The notes: generated by a model from the letters alone, not told the origin. 60,000 nucleotides of DNA from Cristatella mucedo (GCA_009760855.2 WPIO01000035.1:3187001-3247000), one strand, 5' to 3'; shown: positions 12,676-25,274, numbered from the stretch's first letter. Program-made: numbers and translations.

Positions 12676-14500
12676 CATAATGGATTGCCCTATTCGCCGG
12701 GGCCATTGCCGTGTGTTGCCGTGCATTGCCCAAGATTGAACGGTAAGAGCTGGTTGAAAGGGTTGAAAGTATGTGCTCACGCAGTGAGCTGTTACGTGGA
12801 ATGAGAATTGGAGCTTGGTGCAGCCGACTCCTCATCGATTTGCCACAGATTTCGGTATTGGTCCCAACCATTGCTGTGGATTGCCATTTATTGCTGACAA
12901 TTAACGTACAAAATAGCTTGAAAGTCCTACGATTTCACTTTGAGCACAAAGAAATGTGAAATGCGATGACAATCGGCACTTCGTGCAGCCAATTTAGTGT
13001 CAACTTGCCGCGGCTTGTAGCGGATTGCTGCTTCGAGCCGAACCGTTGCCGTAGATTGCCATGCATTGCCCGAGATTGTACGAGTGAAATTTCTTAAAAA
13101 GATGAGGTTGACTTTAACCAGTGTGCTTTGTAACATGCATTACAAGTTGAAGCATTGCGAAACCGATTTCAGGGCATTTTGCATCAGATTGCTGTAAATT
13201 GAAGTATTGGCCCGGACCATTGCAGTCAATTGCAGTGCATTGCTGCCGAATGATCGAGGCGATTGTAGTGAAATTGTGGGACTGCATTATAAGCAAAAAT
13301 ATTTGAGCAACTTGTAATTGCTATTAGAGCTTAAAGTGTACGTATTCTGGTCGTTTTTCGGCGGGTTGCGGTACATTGACGTACTGGCCCGGGCAGTTGC
13401 AGTCGATTGCAGTGCATTAGTGCAGAATGGCCGAGGCAATTACACAGAAGTTATGCGAGTACACAATAACCGAAGAGTAGATCAGCGTGCAATCATAATT
13501 AGAGCTCCTAGTGTACGCGTTATGGTCGCTGTGTGGTAGGTTGCAGCGGATTTCGGCGGACTGGGGTGGATTGTGGTATGGGACCGGGTCGTTGCAGTCG
13601 AATGCAATTCATTGCATGAGAATGCGTGTGTACAATGGAGCGAAATTTTTTGGGTGCACTTTGAACTGAGTCTAGTCCTATATGCAATGTCAATTAGAGC
13701 TTCGCGATGGCGATTTGAGGATGATTTACAGTGGAATAGAGTGGGTTGGTGCAGTTTTCCAGGTCAGCTCAGGCGCTTGCCGTCCATTGCCGCAGTGCGA
13801 GGTTGCACAATTTTTTTTATTTTACCCGGTTGTACACACAGCATGGTGCACTTTAATATGCAATAAAAACTGGAGCTCGGTGCAATGTATTTCGATTTTT
13901 TATGCGGTGGATTCTGTGGATTGAAGTGGATTGTGCTATTGGCCCGGGTTACTGCAGTCAATTGCAGCTCATTGCACGAGAACGGCCGTGCCAATGCAAG
14001 TGAAATTTTTTTTAATGCAACTGTCGCAGATTGTGCTGTCATGTGCAATCAAAAAAAAGGAGCTTTTCGATCAGGATTTCTTTCGTTGCGTGGTGGAATG
14101 AAGTGGATTGCGGTGGATTGCGGTATTGGCCTGGGCCATTGCAATCTTATTTCAGTGGACTTCGTGAGAAAGCGGAATCTCGCGAAACTTTCTGGGTACA
14201 TTGTACGTGTAGCGTAGTTTGATATTCCAAACTTGTTGGAGTTGTTTGCAGCTGATTTGTGGTGGATTTGAGGGGAACTAGAATGGATTGAGGTGGATTT
14301 CGGTAAAGGCGTCCGGCGTCAAAGCTCATTTGCATAAGCGGGCGAGCGTGCAGCGACATGAAATTTGGTGGACAGATAAATTTGAACGTGTACTACAATA
14401 TCAGCGAAACATTTGAGCTTGGCAACGCTTACTCTGGTCGTTGCTAGCCTAATTAGAGTGGAATTCGGTGGATTGTGTGAGATTGTGGTGGATTGGGGTA

Positions 14501-16822
14501 ATATGTCGAACCCTCAGTTCACCACTGAGTTACAGGCCTGTGTTCATGCCACATCACAGGCGGACCGCAGCTATGCACCGGCCCTTTCGGTGATGCTCCT
14601 AACAGCTGTTCACCAGCGGTTTATCAGAGGAGCAGTGCAGGCCTGCATATAACCCAGCTACAGTGTCAATTCAAAGAGAGTGTCTACTCCTTCCATTTAC
14701 ACTGTAGGAATTCCGAAACTATCTGCCCGGCTAACCATTACGTGTGAACACTGACCATACTCCCAGCTGATATGGTAGCACAGCTTAGTACTGAGTTTGT
14801 TCAGTGTAAGTTCAGTGTATTCAGCGTAAGCTTGTTCGGTAGGCTCTTCTTACTCCCAGAGTATGACTTTAAGTACCTGTACTTGCCACTTGCTGACGAT
14901 CTGGCGATGATGATTCACGCTCTCACACACGCGCACGCACTGAAAGACTGCCGTATATCTCAGCAGCTTGCCTGATTGATATTCTGAGACTTAATGGCTG
15001 AGCAACTGCTGGCGTAGCAGTCAGCTGAAGCTACATTCTAGACAGTCCATAGTGCTATTCTATTCAAACCTCCCCCAACTTGGCCCTGCAACGTACTGAC
15101 TGGGACGCTTCAAATAAATTTTCCACCGGGTAGTCCTTTATTGGCTGTTTTATAATGGTGATTTCTGGCGCTGCTTAAATACAATGTACTATTTCATTTG
15201 CAGAGCGCCCAAAGCAAACTCAAATTCAGTCCGGGAGCTTTAAGCTGACCTTTCTTGGATTGTCATCTGGCGCACCTTGAGTTCATTCGTGGCAATTTTC
15301 TCCAGAGCTCTGACGACATGCTAGGCGATGGTCATCGGGACGTGGCTCTCGCCCATGCGACTGTGCTTACTGGGTCAGCATGACTAAGCATGTTGTCGAC
15401 TATTGTCATGCTTTTGACACATGCCGGAAATCCGAGCCGATGTCACCCACGTCGGTCCCAGCCTTCAGTTGCCCTGTCTGACAGCTGCGAGAAAGAATTA
15501 TTGTCGACATTCCGAAGCCTCCAGCGGCTTCAAATGGGCTCCTGAGTATTTGCTTGTGCGACATGACCACAGCTCGAAATTAGTGGAAGCTCTACGGCTG
15601 CTGCAACCTTGAGCAGCAGTTGCAACTTCAAGCAGCAGCGGAAACAGTCGTCGACCCGTGACGTCCTCCGTCCAATGGTCGCCAGGTTCCACATGCCTCT
15701 GCAGCTCCTGCACCAATGACCAGGAAAACTATTTCGAAAAATAACTGGCCCACAGACTTTATGTGGACTTCGGTGTGGTAAAAACATGCACCACTCCACG
15801 CCACACGAAAGGAGATGGAAAGGTCGCACAATAAATGTGGGCTTACCTGCTTGCCGAAGGACATGCTACCACTGCTGCATTACGAATACAGGTCGACCAC
15901 TTACAGTGCTAGTGTACAGCCCATTTGAGCTCCGTATGAGCCACAATTGTCTGCCAGGGCTAACAAAACAGACTGCTTCCGAGTGCTTACGATAAGAGTT
16001 AACCGCAATGTTAGCTGAACTATTGGTAGTTTCGCATAAGACACGTGGAATGCATTCAGCTGCCAATGACCGTAGGAGACCGTGGCATTCTCTTCGATGT
16101 TAGCGAACTGTATGGCTGAAGGCTTTCGTATTCCAAAACAAGCTGGCAGTAGCACGGTGGCTGGTGCATCGAGCCTGTGCCTGGCCGTGTCACTTGCCAC
16201 AATCCCAATGGCCATCCACGTATGAAAGTGGTGAATGCAGATAAATTTAGGCCTTGCATTCTGAGGACTACTCACATGCCACGAGCCAGAGCTAACGATG
16301 TAGCAGCACTCGAAGCTACATGCCATTGACCAATGTTGAGCTGTCTGCACCTGTCGCTCTCATCTCAGCAGAGATAATGAAAACCGATGCTAGCCGACGG
16401 AAATCACAAAGTAGAACCAGCAGTAGCAGAAGCCCTCGCCTAAGGCTAAATGCACTAAAGAGGATACATCACTGGCTGTGCCTTTACCATCCACCGTTTT
16501 GCTTGGTTCAAAACCACCAACTGGCATACCAAAGTGCCTAAGGAAAATATCTCTACGGTAGAATGACTATGCGATCTCTGAAGCTAGCCGGCAGAATACT
16601 AGTAATAGTAAGTTAGAAGAGTGATGGATGAGTCTAACGTTTTCTTGGTGGCATTTGCCGGTCATTGGCCATTGATCACAGCCAGTTGCAGCTCAGCCAT
16701 GCATTGTTGCTTGCCAGTACTCGAATGGCATTGGACAGTGACTGCAGCCACTCCCAGCAGAGCCTGCACATACTTCTTCGATGTAGTTCATAATTGTTGA
16801 TATAGATATGGGCTGCTCGAAC
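14501..16822. other. gene-free stretch with a possible SINE tail
   Basis: A short minus-strand stretch near 15192-15245 resembles the LINE/SINE stem-loop tail. Otherwise nothing is recognised. A 149-codon minus frame (15901-16350) has no recognisable domain. Confidence 0.35.
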
Positions 16823-16975
16823 CGAGCTGGTTTGGTCTAGCGGTTAAGGTGCTCGCTCCGACCAAGGTCTGACTGAGGTCGTGGGCTCGAGCCCCGAGGC
16901 ATATGTGAAGGGCCTGAATAGAGATTAAGTTCTCTTAGGGCGCTATATAAATGAATTAAATTATTATATTATTAA
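16823..16975 (+). mobile_element. tRNA-derived SINE (family 1), best-preserved copy
   Basis: A-box-like GGTTTGGTCTAGCGGTTAAG and B-box-like GGGCTCGAGCCCC are followed by AGAGATTAAGTTCTCTTAGG and GCGCTATATAAATG, then an A/T-rich end with TTATTATATT. The tail arms AGAGA/TCTCT and GGCC/GGGC echo the LINE 3' hairpin. Confidence 0.9.
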
Positions 16976-17427
16976 AGCAAAGTCTGAGCACATGCCACCG
17001 GCCAACAGTTTGAGCAATAAGTACAAACGGTATGATTGGACAGCTGACAAGAAACTAGTTTGGGTAAGTAGGTCTGGGCAAGAGCATGAAGTGATATAGA
17101 ACTGACTGACAGAATTGTATAAAGTCAGACACCTGCACACACCAGGATGCTCGGCTGATAGCTTGGCCTTTTGTCTACTTTCTTTAAGAGACCGCGATAC
17201 GCCGGTTTAATGTTTAACCGTCTTGCTCATTTTCTATCCAACAGATCTCGTACCGAAATGTATTCGGACATATACATAGTTCCTTTACTGTTCTCCTTCT
17301 TACAAGCTTCGCCCACACAGGAATTAACAATCTTGTTTACTTTATCTGGGATTTATTATCTCGCCATCTTCAAAAGTGGTAAATCTAGTTATCCAGGCTA
17401 AATGTCTCCTGCGAATAAAAGTCTTAG
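16976..17427. other. gene-free stretch
   Basis: Only one short open frame of no recognisable kind (17171-17401). Confidence 0.3.
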
Positions 17428-17620
17428 TTGATTTAACAGCCTCATCTGTATAGTGGCAGAAGAGCCTTATTGGCTACCACCATCTCTTGCAGTTGGCAAT
17501 AAAGAATCACCCAGCAAGTAATCATATGGCATGCTTTGATAAAAGGAGTTACATTGTATAGATAATGATAAACTGGTCGAACTTAACGACCTTGGTCGTG
17601 TTCTAAGTCCGTGCAGCAGA
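17428..17620 (-). mobile_element. SINE family 2, disrupted copy
   Basis: The body (TGTATAGTGGCAGAAGAGCC and the following TTGCAGTTGGCAATAAAG on the plus strand) is clear at 17440-17515. The tRNA-like end is separated or rearranged and continues near 17570-17620 (GACCTTGGTCGTG). Confidence 0.65.
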
Positions 17621-18420
17621 CAATTATATATATGCTGCCTACTGCAATCTTTCAAAGATAGCTCGTGAAAGAAGCTTCTGCTCGGTGAGTTTTATATTGA
17701 GGAAATCACTACCACAATTCTAGAGGAGCAATAACTTCTTAAGTGCCGACTTTTGAATGTCCTTCCTCGAAATCCTTAGCTACTACTTACATCATACTTA
17801 CTGCCTCGACTGTCGGCTTCTTAATTTTATTAATAGTTGCTTGAAATGAAATCAATTGGCTACCGAATATGAACCACAAGCTGCTTAGACTTTGAGTGCA
17901 CTTTAGAGTACACATCCACTTAGTCTTTTTTATTTGTAATTACAGACAAGTGTGAAAACATGTGCATTTTTATATCTATGCATGTTGTTTACAAATTGTT
18001 ATTTCTAGCACAGTGAATGGTGTGCTAGGAAGTTGACAACACTCCTTATTCCTTAGCAGGTCTTTCATGTAGCCAATGTTGATGAAGAAGTTGCACCCTC
18101 GCCCACGCGATAGCAATAATAGTAATTGTACATTTGTAAAATACCGAAAAGAACAAATTCTCTTTCTAAGCATGCACAGTCTCAGCTGCCAAATGCACAC
18201 AAAGGACAATTACCAGGGTCCCAGCAAATGCTGTGAGGAACACGTGGGTTGTATCGTCATTTTAATTTACCCTAGAAGGGATTTAGACCTTAGAAGGGAA
18301 GCATAAACTGTGAAAAGAAGTTGACCGAGATCAGATCCCAGGGGTGTAAAGAACTAAAAAGGCTCTCTGGATGCTTGTTCATTTTGCACTTGAAGTGGTG
18401 GTGATAGCCGTTAAGACCTT
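17621..18420. other. gene-free stretch
   Basis: No feature recognised apart from short chance frames. Confidence 0.3.
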
Positions 18421-18500
18421 AGAGTGTATAAGTGCCTAGAAAGAGATTGAGTTCTGTGATTGCCCTATGCAAATGTGTTGCAATTATCATTATTATTAAG
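18421..18500 (+). mobile_element. LINE/SINE 3' tail fragment
   Basis: The plus-strand text AAGTGCCTAGAAAGAGATTG then AGTTCTGTGATTGCCC ends in ATTATCATTATTATTA. This is the diagnostic stem-loop plus (ATT)n tail with no body left. Confidence 0.7.
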
Positions 18501-18547
18501 GCGATTCTGCAACTATACTAATGAGACTGCTAAATCTGCCAACCTTT

Positions 18548-20340
18548 ATTTGTTGCCCATTGACGTCTACACTCTTAAACCCCATTGAGGAGACCTAAGC
18601 CATTACGTTGCCATACCAGTGATGCCTAGGCGAGAGGACACGAGCTCAAAAAGGACATTGTGATTAATACTATCAGGCACTATGCCTAAAAATACAGAAG
18701 AACTATCAGAAAGTCTATTATTAAGTCAGCATTCCTGAAACGATACATTAGGATACACTGGCAATAGTGCTGACTCTGCAGTGAGATAAGCTTTCTAATG
18801 TGACCGGAAGATTTTTACTAGGTTTGAAATTTTGATGCATGAGTTTAGATCGGCTTCTATTATTCGTTATTGTCATAGTTAGGAAAGGCAGTAGGGAGAG
18901 TGTGTGTAAGTTACTTAAGTTCTCTTGTCTTATTGTTGACTTCTCAATGAGTGGCCTTCGAACAGCTTTTTAATGGGTATAGTGACAAGATATGCCATGG
19001 GCATGTTTATTAGGTTACTTATGTACAGCAGTGGCTAATCTATGAATTTTAGAGACAGGAAACTGTAGGTATGGTACGTAGAGGGGTAGTAGGCTACATA
19101 GACTAGCAGATGAATTTTGACCTGTCGTTACTGGCAGGCTTGAAAGTTTAAATTGAGGTAATGCAAGGAAGTGAGGGTGATGACTCAAGAGGGAATGTTT
19201 CCTTCGGAATAGAGAAGCTGATAATATCTACCTAGGTGACAAAGAAGGTGAAGAACAATCGGCTTGATCAGCACAACATTCCTAGATAAGGTTCTGACCT
19301 GTGAATGGTTAATGTGAGCCAGTGGATGGTCCACGGTACTGTCTTTAGATAGTGCACTTATGATTCCATTGTATTTTTACATAAGCAAGTCTTGACCTTT
19401 GCTAAGATAGATAGTTATGAACTGCATTAGTCCTGGTGTGCCAGTCAATGAACAGTCAACCCTGATCTTGTCCATGCTTTGTCAAGCTTTTGCTTAGTTG
19501 GCCAAGCTAGTTTACTGTCTTCAGTAAGCCACAGTCCATCTGATCAAGGTCCTACAGTGTGAAGCATATAGTCAGAGAGCAAATTCGTCCTCAATAGTGG
19601 CTATTGTTGTATCGTAGAATTCTACCATTGAAATTCCATCAGGGCCGAGGAGGATATTTTGTGGCGACAGCTTCAATGCCTAGAACTTGAGGTTCATCTA
19701 TTCACGAATGATTACGGATACCAAAGCAGTGAGACTTAATGAGATCCGCATGTGATGGTCAGACATATAGAATTTGGTAATATTGTGAGTAAAAATAATA
19801 AAATCGTGAGAGAATATTTGAGCAAGCATTATTTGTGGTGAGTGAGGCCATGCACATGAGTCCCACGATGGAATTAATTAGTCAATGAAAGAAATTCCGC
19901 ACTAAAATGGTCAGTTGAGTCGACAAAATAAATTTTAAAAAACCTAGTACGACTACGGTACGACTTCTGGAGCACATAAACAGCACAGGATTAGAAAAAT
20001 CTTAAGCAAATGAAGTCCTAGTTCGGTAGGGGAGGAGGAGCAATAGATTACTGCCACCTTAAGCGACTTGCAGTTCGACGGCCCCAAACAAGAGATTCGA
20101 AAGACTGCATCGAGGCGATTGCAAATGGTCTGAAACTGAGGTAGAAATGAGCGACAATGGCTACTCAACCTCCTGTGTGAAAGAGACAACCATCTAGGGG
20201 TGGCATCGGTTACATTATACAGTAAGATACAGTAAGTCGATTTCAACCAGGTATCGGTCAAGGCAAAAAGGTCACAGGCAGGGTCGAGAATGCTGTCAAG
20301 TATTATTACGAGTTTATTGCACATTCAACATGCATTCCAT
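18548..20340 (-). mobile_element. L2-like LINE, ancient internal fragment
   Basis: The whole stretch follows, in the same order, the antisense of the LINE at 41965-43770, from the RT region (GTGATGCCTAGGCGAG near 18620, AAGTTCTCTTGTC near 18920) back to the endonuclease. A minus-strand frame at 19953-20324 still reads MCNKLVIILDSI and LFALTDTWLKS, which match the endonuclease start of the better copy (MCNKPLVISDL, LLALTETWLKS). It is heavily mutated and has no 3' end. Confidence 0.8.
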
Positions 20341-20854
20341 AAGCACCCTGTAAGAGTGGCTGCCGAGGTCTGGTGCCTGAGGCCTGATGCCCACAAAGTT
20401 AGAGTGACTCACAGCAGTGCTTGGCGGAGAGAGCTATGGTGGCTTGAGACAATACAGAGAACACTAGGCTAGCTAGCAGCACTTACCCCCTCTATTGCTA
20501 TGCCCAGGCTCCCCTTAGGAGAGACCCAAATCATGAACCCTGACAGAAGTAGAGGCATCCAAGAATGTGTTTGAGCGACAATAGTGAAGGGATCACCATA
20601 CCACATCCGACGACCATCCACGAATGAGCAGACAACACTTAGTGACTTAGGCAATAAAACTTATGAAGAACACATAGAGTAGATGTGCTTTTAGCTATGC
20701 GTGTTCGAGGGATCCCCGAAATTCCCAAAGACAGAAATCCAGTGAGAATAGTGCAGCACTTGCTTGGCTGTGTTGAACTTCCGATAGCAGAAGTTGATCT
20801 GCTGCCTGGTTTTGCTGCTTGCAACTGCTTGCAAGGTAGCTAAAAATTAAAGTT
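20341..20854. other. gene-free stretch
   Basis: Nothing recognised. Confidence 0.3.
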
Positions 20855-21010
20855 AGCTGATTGAGCAGCCTTATGTACATAGCAGCAGAAGAGCCTAAAC
20901 GGCAATCACCTTGCATTAGGCTTGCAGTAGGCAATACTGGATCACTCACTGTGGGACTCCTGCCGACGACCCGGGTCGTGAAGGGCTAGCACGTTATGCC
21001 TGGGATTAGA
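20855..21010 (-). mobile_element. SINE family 2, diverged copy
   Basis: The plus strand shows CTGATTGAGCAGCCTTATGT, the AGCAGCAGAAGAGCC landmark and a degenerate B-box end with GACCCGGGTCGTGAAGG. It is more diverged than the 30.3 and 41.7 kb copies. Confidence 0.65.
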
Positions 21011-22704
21011 CAGAGTAGGACTGACGTGAAGCAGAAGCTTCATGACGCCTTCGGCACCCCGGAATGCATTACATATACACAACCAATTCCTACCCATAGC
21101 CCAGTGACTTGAATGGCCTCTAAGCCTGACAGGCCCTTAAGCCGGACTTCCGGAAAAGGCTTGAAACCAGCTGCAGCCATTGGATGACCTTTTCTGGATC
21201 CTGTTTGGATGTTGGCTTGAGGGTACTCCAGTTCGTACTGCACAGCTGTGAGGCCCCTATAAAGTATAAGGTCACTCACTCTTTCATCCTTAGCTAATTT
21301 GAGCTTTTTTTTCTTTAGGGTAATAGTTAATTTGTAATTGCAGCAGGATTTGCTTCGACTTTCTTAGTACCAAATACAGCTACCCCGGAACATCTCCCAT
21401 GGTCATAGTGGCATACAACTGTAACAATGAAGATGAAAACACATAATAAGTCTGAACTGGGCAAAAAAAGTTGCACTGGCGACCGTGCGAATAACTGGCC
21501 ATTGGAATGCATTACAACTGTAATCGCTAGTCTTTGTTTGATGCAAACCTGCCTAGCAGCCTGCTGACTTTCCAGGTTGCTGCATCCCAATCCCGAGAAA
21601 TTGCAGGTCTTGGCAAGAAGTGCTCAGAGGAAAGAGTGGGTGCCGTCTCAGAGATTCAGATTTTACTCTCAAAACTTTGCCCGATACCACTTTGACTTAA
21701 CTGGAAAACAGCCCTGCATAAGGAATCAGCAGTTTCAGCGATAGTTTCTTTTGCTCGAATACAAAGAAGGTGATGATTGTATGTTAGACTTACGAAAAAC
21801 GAATAAAAAAAGCAGTTTGAAGTCTCATTCACTGAACTGTAGGGGTTTGCTATCATTTTCAAGACCTCCATCGCTCCTTAGTGCAAGGCACCTATGGATG
21901 GCAACCTACTACAGGAGCAGCTACCTGGAATGCAGGAGCTCCACTCTGAGCCATCGTGAGCAAAAAAACGAGCACGCCCGTGCTATTCGATGTTCTCTAA
22001 AAACAAATTAAAAGCCAGGTAAATTAAATGCAAAGCAAGGTAGAAGCGATGCAGCAACAGCTTGGCTTGCAATGGCAGCTCAGCAGACGCCTAAAGCTTA
22101 AACGCAATATTTATCCTCGGTTTTGGTCTCGATCCAGTCAAACTATCTCGTCTCAAAGATATGTGAGTACTTTAGAAGCAACTCTCAGTGTTGCTTCACT
22201 AAAGGTGATAAGCAAATGGTGGCAAGAAAGAGAAGCAGCACATGAAATAGCCACAAGCATAGTGAAGTGTTGAAAAGCATTTGCAGATCTATAATTATCT
22301 CCATCTGAGACTCCATATAGCCACAAAGACTAGGTGGGTGTTAGGCAGGAGAGCTTTGTATAGCCCACTCACAGCCTAAGCAGCTTTCGATACCCAAAAG
22401 ACATTTCGCACAAAAAAGAGAAAGTGGGAAGTGTAGCTGCGTCAGGAGAGCAGTTGAGGTAGTGTGTAGCATGAAAGTAGCATCTCTGGACTGCTAGAAA
22501 GGATGTGCCATAGTGGGTAGCAGGAGAGCGGTTATCGTCGCGTAAAATCCTGTAAGCAAGTTCCACAGTCTAGAACCTGCAGAGCTAAAGAGATAATGAT
22601 CAGTGACCTTCAGCACCGTACACGTACACGGACAAGAAACACAGGCTTGCATGCATAAGGCGGAGCACATAATGTGCCTAGACCTAGTATACCAAGGTTC
22701 AGCT
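21011..22704. other. gene-free stretch
   Basis: Short frames only. A minus-strand frame at 21656-21871 was considered as a distant SETD4 exon and rejected. Confidence 0.35.
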
Positions 22705-22930
22705 ATATTGTGCTTATGCATTCAGACACTGTGCATGCTGCCACTAACCACATTTGCATGCTGTCCTAGCACATGTCACCCCTAACTATGTTATTCATGT
22801 TGCTTATCAAGCATGCTATTACTCACCATTCAATTGCATTTCCCTTTGCAGCAAATGTAAAGCACCTAGAAAGAGATTGAGTTCTCTGAGGGCGCTTTAT
22901 CAAGTGCATTATTATAATTATTATTAATTA
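22705..22930 (+). mobile_element. LINE 3' UTR and tail (5'-truncated)
   Basis: This is the LINE 3' UTR repeat (CACTGTGCATGCTGCCACTA, then ACCACATTTGCATGCTG), followed by TTTCCCTTTGCAGCAAATG, the stem-loop and an ATTATTATAATTATTATT tail. Only the last about 220 bp of the element inserted. Confidence 0.85.
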
Positions 22931-24040
22931 TATCTGCTTATTAATAAGCTAAGCCAAGATCGTCTGGAAATGTTCTTCTTGGCAATCATAGCAAAGAGTA
23001 GACTAGACAACAGCCGGTCAGGCTGCATGCAAGCGTCTACTCGAAGACACACCACGAACAAGCAACAGGCAAATATACACCATATGATAGCACACGTGTG
23101 CTAGGCGTCCCTATTTTGTGCTGACATACAGAAATTCACCGGCGATGGTGAAGAGATCAATAACCCCCGAAAGCAGGGCATGGTCGAAAGCTTGCAGGTA
23201 TCATATACAATCATGAGCTGGACGTCATATCGACATGAGATGCAGCATTTTCAGAATTCGAGCATGCAGCTTATGTATAAATCGCTAGCTAGGCAGTGAG
23301 AACAGTAAAACCATAAACTGCATGCGTAGTATTACTACCCTCGCGAATAGAAAAGTGGGTACCTTTCATTAGACTGCAGTATCGAGGCAAGCTAGTGAAA
23401 ACTTCAGAACGCTGTGATCATGAGTGCAGGAGGGCTGAAATATGCTTCCAGCGTTTGGTGACAGCAACCGAGGTAAGAGTGACACAATACTCAATCTTGC
23501 ATATCTTGATATCTGCAGCCATGCCATCCAATGTTGCTGATAAGCATTTTTTCTAAGGTCTTACCTCGCCTTGCACACGTTGGACACAGTGGTTGAAACT
23601 TGTCACGTTAACGTGTTGATTAGAAGCATAGCAGAATGCAATGTGAAGATTCGTCTGGACCATGTAGCAAAAAAACGTCGAGCAAGCTTTGGGAGTCAGC
23701 ATCTGCCGGAAAAATGCCAAGCTCGTTCTACTTAAACATCAGTAGCTTTTCCTAACGTTCTACCTGAATGCGTGACTAAAGAAAGTGCATACACGATTAC
23801 GGTAGTGGTTTTGTTTATTTGCACGAGTATATATCATCAGGACCACAGGCAAAATTGCTTAAAGACCGGCATTCAAATGGCAAACTCTAAACAGTATTTC
23901 GTTGTACGACTTTCGAGCAGCAATAAAGGCAAAACTTGTGGTACGTCCTGGTGAGTCTGTGAGCTGTTCTCACGTAAGAAGCTCGTCAAACGCACAGGCT
24001 GGTGACTGACATGGGCAGACCATGTTCAGAGCATGAACAA
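22931..24040. other. gene-free stretch
   Basis: No gene or repeat copy recognised. Confidence 0.3.
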
Positions 24041-24044
24041 ACGC

Positions 24045-24930
<886 letters not shown>

Positions 24931-24933
24931 ACG

Positions 24934-24968
24934 TATAAATGCCTGCGCGACGGGTCCAGTCTCATTGC
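24934..24968 (+). promoter_or_regulatory. core promoter of ATF4-like gene: TATA box and initiator
   Basis: TATAAA lies at 24934-24939. An initiator-like CTCATTG sits 30 bp downstream, with the A at 24964 as the likely start of transcription. The spacing is the usual TATA-to-start distance. The exon that follows contains uORF1 and the start of uORF2, which supports this start site. Confidence 0.7.
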
Positions 24969-24997
24969 CACCTTTGATTTCGGTGCTGCTGCAAGTA

Positions 24998-25009
24998 ATG
25001 GCTTTCTAA
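24998..25009 (+). promoter_or_regulatory. ATF4 uORF1 (three codons, M-A-F-stop)
   Basis: ATG GCT TTC TAA begins about 34 nt after the predicted cap site, with G at -3 and G at +4. It ends 37 nt before the uORF2 start in the spliced mRNA. In vertebrate ATF4 a three-codon uORF lets ribosomes resume scanning; the same role is inferred here. It lies wholly in exon 1. Confidence 0.8.
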
Positions 25010-25046
25010 TTTCCTCGGCGGGTCACCGCGGGCGGCAGACGCAACC

Positions 25047-25274
25047 ATGGCGTGAGTACTCCACTGATTTTGGCGCTCGCGCTCAGCTTTGATTTGAAAC
25101 GCTCATGCTGATTTAGTCCGCGATCGTTGCAGATTTTCAAATGGACTTTCTGGCCACGTTGGCACATTCTTCTTCGTGAAACACTTATGCGACCATGGAT
25201 ACATCGGGTCTATACGATTGTACGCTCTTTTCGGAGCTTGCGGAGTGGCTAGTGACACCAACATTTTACGGTGA
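25047..25274 (+). promoter_or_regulatory. ATF4 uORF2 (48 codons, spliced, overlaps main ORF)
   Basis: The start is ATGGC at the very end of exon 1 (25047-25051), in strong context AACCATGG. After removal of the 81-bp intron 25052-25132 (GTGAGT...TTGCAG), the frame continues from 25133 to the TGA at 25272-25274, giving 48 residues beginning M-A-F-S-N-G. It overlaps the main ORF (start 25195) by 80 nt in another frame, so ribosomes that translate it miss the main AUG. This matches the inhibitory uORF2 of vertebrate ATF4, which I recall as 59 codons with an overlap near 83 nt. Confidence 0.85.

Larger units (their letters stand above)
10436..14500 (+). repeat. degenerate satellite array, block B
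   Basis: Unit length is about 150-190 bp. The core reads roughly TATTGGCCCGGGCCATTGC followed by AGTCGATTGCAGTGCATTGC, then CCGAGATTGTACG. Cores start near 10611, 10779, 11660, 11812, 11983, 12140, 12305, 12678, 12846, 13020, 13185, 13363, 13550, 13740, 13915 and 14100, with weaker units to about 14480. The linker often carries a TGCACTTTAA motif. The array is split by a LINE fragment (10832-11549) and by a SINE (12472-12675). Confidence 0.8.

Noticed and set aside
13318-14217. Three plus-strand frames sharing a peptide like ARVTAVNCSSLHENGR
   Set aside because: The shared peptide is the translation of the satellite core read in different frames. The frames break between units and no start or splice pattern is shared.
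15901-16350. 149-codon minus-strand frame
   Set aside because: No motif, signal peptide or repeat-family match, and several other frames overlap it on both strands; most likely chance.
21656-21871. Minus frame with AETADSLCRAVFQ, considered as a SETD4 C-terminal exon that would nest ATF4 inside SETD4
   Set aside because: The resemblance covers only a few positions, spacing to the preceding motif is wrong, and phase with exon 6 does not fit.
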